Of a DNA stretch of 64,000 nucleotides, positions 61,195 to 64,000 are shown one piece after another. The notes under the pieces were generated by a model. The model was not told where the DNA came from and searched no databases. It worked only from the letters and a program-made list of their open reading frames with translations. The stretch comes from Sinimarinibacterium arenosum (GTDB lineage: Bacteria; Pseudomonadota; Gammaproteobacteria; Nevskiales; Nevskiaceae), in contig NZ_SUKF01000006.1 of NCBI RefSeq assembly GCF_005047655.1, forward strand, positions 223,388-287,387, written 5' to 3'. Within the stretch, counting starts at the first letter, position 1, and every line of letters begins with the position of its first letter. Both the position numbers and the translations under genes were made by a program.

Positions 61195-63195
61195 TTAATT
61201 CAGTGGACCTTTTCTGTGTTTGGGTCTTAACGCCGCGGCGAGTAGCATCAGTAATGAACCGATAGGGAATGCACCGCCCCCGGAACTACCTCCATCATCG
61301 TCAGCAATTTGCACATTGATGCCATCTTGGCTCCCGATTTCAGCTCCGTTTGAAGTTGACTCAAGGGCAACCGAGAAAGTTTCCGGCTGCTCGGTTTCCG
61401 AGTCATTGATGATTTGAACGGGAATAGCGAGCTGCATGACGCCGCTCGCAAACGTCACCGTCCCACTCCCAGAAAAATCAATGCCTGGCGTGGCATCAAT
61501 ACCTTTTGAGCTGTACGTGACACTCACTCCACCCAGGCAACCATTTGAACGAACAAGGTCGATCATCAACGGCGAGGTTGCTTCCGAAGCCGTCTGCGTC
61601 GGGCGCGCGAATTCTACCAAGCCCGGTTTGGCGACCAACGTTGAATCAGCAGCGCCGTTATTCGCCGTGTCTGTTTCGTATTGATCACTATCAACCACGG
61701 CACTCATTTCGACGTTGTCGCAAGCGAGATCGGGCCTGATGACATCAAAAGTCAGCTGCTGTGAGGCGCCAGCGGAGAGAGGCTCACTCAGACTACATGT
61801 GATTTCCTGCGTCCCCGAACATTGCCAACCTGTAGTTTGCGAGCTGAAAAGGGAGTGCCCATCAGGAAGCATCACGTTCGCAACAACACCAGCGGCTTGA
61901 CCTACTCCGCTACTGCTCACCGGATGTGCGTTTCTTACAGAAACCAGATAAGACGAACTATTGCCACCCAACGATTCAACGAGGTCATCTGAAACGGTCA
62001 TTCGGAGATCGACGCTCTCAGGGCCGACAGCCCGTCGAAAATATCCCTCACGCTGACCGCTGCCGCCGTCAAGCAGCGTGTATTGCCACACGAAAACCGG
62101 ATCGCCGTCAGAGTCCACTGCAACCTCTGGCGAGTCAACAACCTGCGTGCTCGACTCAGCAACAACAATTCCGGCTGCGCTCGGTGCTCCGTCTTGATCA
62201 AAGTACTGTGCAAAACACCTTGCGTAGTTGCCGGCTTCCCAAGCGATCACAGCATCACCATCATTGTCCAGCCCAATCGAAGGATTCCGTGAACTGCCCG
62301 CATAAACCTCAAATTCATCCTCCAACGGCGTCCCGTTTGGGCTGTAGCGCCTGCGCATGATGTGGTTGCTCGAATCTCCGGTCCAAGTGACGGTGTATCG
62401 GCCACTAGCATCGATATCGACATCGGGGCGATAGACCGCAGCCGTCTGATTGACTTGAACGATTGCACCCATTGCGCCATTTGCGCTGATGGTTCTGGAG
62501 AAAATATTGCCATCAACACCCCATGCAACGATCGCAGTGCCATCTGCGTTCATCGCAACTGAGGAATAAGAGATTCCGTCGGCGGGTGCGAGGACGGCGA
62601 CGTCAAACGGTGCGGTCGTAACGGCACCGTCCGCCTGTATCCTGACGGCACTGATATGCGCACTCGTTCCGGAGTTCGTCCAAACAACAAGCGCTTGCCC
62701 ATTCGGAGACACCGCGATCTTGATGCCAGAGGCATATGATTTTCCAAGATCGACGCTAATTTCCGGACCGAGCGACATCCCGTCTTTCGAATAACGACGG
62801 TACTGAATCCTAGTAAAGGAAACGTCGATTCCCGACTCCTGTATCCACACAGCAGTCGAAGTGCCTGTGTCATCGATGCCAACATCGACATCGGAGTAGT
62901 ACGCACCGGCCGCTGGGTAATAAAGCACTTGCTGATCCCCTCGAGGGGAGCCTCCCGGCGCATAAAAACGAATATACGCACCACTCAAGCCCGAAGCCCC
63001 ATTTCGGGGCAATTCGGACCAAACGACCGCGGCATCTCCGGTTGAGGACATCGCGACGTTTGGTCTTATAACGTCGTACTCCGTTTCAGCATGAAACCTC
63101 TTTGCCGGTCCAAGAAAGTTTCCCGGCGATAGAGCTACTGCTGTTCCGAGATGAAACAATCCCACTATTGCAAAGACAAATATTCCGGATCGCAT
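61195..63195 (-). CDS. Large secreted Calx-beta protein with GlyGly-CTERM-like anchor
   Basis: 666 residues. Signal peptide (IFVFAIVGLFHLGTAVALS). Repeated beta-propeller-like segments (AVVWSELPRNGASG, TVTWTGDSSNH, VFVWQYTLLDGG) fill the N-terminal ~400 residues. A DUF11/CARDB-like domain (~425-520) and a Calx-beta domain (~525-630: DLVRSNGCLGGVSVTYSS, SETEQPETFSVAL) follow. The C-terminus is Gly-rich (GGSSGGGAF), then a membrane helix and basic residues (RPKHRK), as in GlyGly-CTERM substrates of rhombosortase. Lower GC than its neighbours suggests transfer. Confidence 0.8.
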   Translation of the reverse strand: MRSGIFVFAIVGLFHLGTAVALSPGNFLGPAKRFHAETEYDVIRPNVAMSSTGDAAVVWSELPRNGASGLSGAYIRFYAPGGSPRGDQQVLYYPAAGAYYSDVDVGIDDTGTSTAVWIQESGIDVSFTRIQYRRYSKDGMSLGPEISVDLGKSYASGIKIAVSPNGQALVVWTNSGTSAHISAVRIQADGAVTTAPFDVAVLAPADGISYSSVAMNADGTAIVAWGVDGNIFSRTISANGAMGAIVQVNQTAAVYRPDVDIDASGRYTVTWTGDSSNHIMRRRYSPNGTPLEDEFEVYAGSSRNPSIGLDNDGDAVIAWEAGNYARCFAQYFDQDGAPSAAGIVVAESSTQVVDSPEVAVDSDGDPVFVWQYTLLDGGSGQREGYFRRAVGPESVDLRMTVSDDLVESLGGNSSSYLVSVRNAHPVSSSGVGQAAGVVANVMLPDGHSLFSSQTTGWQCSGTQEITCSLSEPLSAGASQQLTFDVIRPDLACDNVEMSAVVDSDQYETDTANNGAADSTLVAKPGLVEFARPTQTASEATSPLMIDLVRSNGCLGGVSVTYSSKGIDATPGIDFSGSGTVTFASGVMQLAIPVQIINDSETEQPETFSVALESTSNGAEIGSQDGINVQIADDDGGSSGGGAFPIGSLLMLLAAALRPKHRKGPLN

Positions 63196-63555
63196 CTCGA
63201 CCCTCCCTTTGTATTTATGTATTTGCGGTTGAAATTATAGGAATGTTAATCAGGGCTCGATATCGTCATTTTCCTACTCGTTCATCACCCCTCAGCTCGA
63301 AGACTTTTTCTGCAGAAAATGCTCTCTAGACATTCGACTTCCAGAAGAGAATTTGCGCTCTTTCGTAACGCCGCTCGCCAATTAAACGACGAAGCCAAGT
63401 GGCACGCTTCGATTTTGGCGTAACCGATTGATCGCTCCAGACTCATCGCTTTCCACTCCTTGAGGAGGCCGGCAGTTACATGTTGACGCCCCTCCCAGCA
63501 ATCCCCGATGCTGCACTCTCCGCCCTATTGATCTCCCCTCGCGCGTCATCCCGGC
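63196..63555. other. Intergenic stretch, AT-richer, no gene recognised
   Basis: Between the divergent surface protein and antiporter genes. It holds the promoters of both, but no clear motif, repeat or RNA gene is visible. Confidence 0.4.
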
Positions 63556-64000
63556 ATGCACTCGATTGAAGTCGTTCTGGCGATGCTGCTCGCCGTGGTG
63601 GTCAGCGGCTATCTGGTGCGGACCCTGCCGATGTCGATTCCGCTACCGTTGGTGCAGATCGGGCTCGGGGCAGTCATTGCCGGCGGGTTCAAACGCGGCG
63701 TTGCGCTGGACCCCGGCCTGTTCTTCCTGCTGTTTCTGCCGCCGCTGTTGTTCCTCGACGGCTGGCGCATTCCCAAGACCGGGTTGTTCCGCGACAGGAC
63801 GGTGATCCTGGAACTGGCACTGGGTCTGGTGCTGTTTACGGTGGTCTGTGCGGGCTTCCTGATTCACTGGCTGATTCCGGGCATGCCGCTGCCGGTGGCG
63901 TTTGCGCTGGCAGCGATCGTCTCGCCGACCGATCCGGTGGCGGTGAGTTCGATCGCGGCGCGCACACCGATCCCCAAGCGGATGATGCATATCCTCGAAG
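63556..64000 (+). CDS. Na+/H+ antiporter, CPA1 (NhaP) family, N-terminal part (truncated by window)
   Basis: Starts at ATG 63556 (MHSIEVVLAMLLAVVVSGYL) and runs open off the right edge; 148 residues are visible. LPPLLFLDGWRIP and ALAAIVSPTDPVAVSSIA are conserved CPA1 motifs, the latter carrying the ion-binding Asp. Four to five membrane helices are visible. It exchanges Na+ (or K+) for H+ across the inner membrane. Confidence 0.9.
   Translation, partial: MHSIEVVLAMLLAVVVSGYLVRTLPMSIPLPLVQIGLGAVIAGGFKRGVALDPGLFFLLFLPPLLFLDGWRIPKTGLFRDRTVILELALGLVLFTVVCAGFLIHWLIPGMPLPVAFALAAIVSPTDPVAVSSIAARTPIPKRMMHILE

Noticed and set aside
1-64000. CRISPR arrays, rRNA/tRNA genes, transposases or attachment sites
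   Set aside because: Reading through the window showed no regularly spaced repeats, no tRNA-like cloverleaf I could support and no transposase or integrase motif.

Overview
The window looks like a chromosomal segment of a GC-rich, aerobic, hydrocarbon-degrading gammaproteobacterium. The family mix (AlkB-type hydroxylases, a meta-cleavage operon, PQQ alcohol dehydrogenase, multihaem cytochromes, class Ia ribonucleotide reductase, Bat proteins) would suit the Nevskiales/Solimonadaceae. That placement is inferred from gene content only. I saw no rRNA, tRNA, CRISPR array, prophage or intact insertion sequence.

Layout. 0-16.5 kb: end of a 5-oxoprolinase/hydantoinase, a PAS-GGDEF-EAL protein, a Ser/Thr kinase-TPR protein convergent with an ECF-like sigma factor, two small secreted proteins, a thioredoxin-like protein with MsrA, a chromate transporter, a hemerythrin, a flavin-split-barrel/GAF pair and a quinohemoprotein alcohol dehydrogenase. 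16.7-24.0 kb: a seven-gene MoxR-DUF58-Bat operon joined mostly by overlapping stop/start codons. 24-30.4 kb: small secreted proteins, a dihaem peroxidase-like lipoprotein, an AraC regulator, a PEBP protein and an NTF2-like protein.

30.4-35.5 kb is the most interesting part. A LuxR-type receptor with every signal-binding residue I could check lies upstream of a tightly packed operon: haem-oxygenase-like diiron enzyme, autoinducer-synthase-fold acyltransferase, AlkB-like hydroxylase, alpha/beta hydrolase, then a small protein of unknown function. A 20-bp lux-box-like dyad precedes the operon. The identical 20-mer recurs 9.7 kb away, before a lipoprotein gene. There is no canonical luxI. I propose a quorum-sensing-controlled lipid-derived metabolite or signal pathway.

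36.3-41.5 kb: a second AlkB/XylM-type hydroxylase, a divergent MalT/AlkS-like ATPase regulator, and a fused ferredoxin/flavin reductase. Matching 24-bp palindromes sit before the hydroxylase and before the reductase, so the regulator probably controls both. 41.7-45.9 kb: a HugZ-like protein with a 47-residue membrane protein, and a three-CXXCH cytochrome lipoprotein divergent from a TetR regulator. 46.0-53.5 kb: a complete six-gene meta-cleavage operon (ring hydroxylase to aldolase) with a divergent TetR gene and two similar operator-like dyads.

53.8-64 kb: a PAS-GAF-HD-GYP protein with a recent internal duplication, an envelope-stress group (SYLF, CsbD, glycine zipper), a scar made of the 3' ends of nrdB and the meta-cleavage tetR joined at microhomology, the intact nrdB, a large GlyGly-CTERM-like surface protein, and the start of a CPA1 Na+/H+ antiporter.
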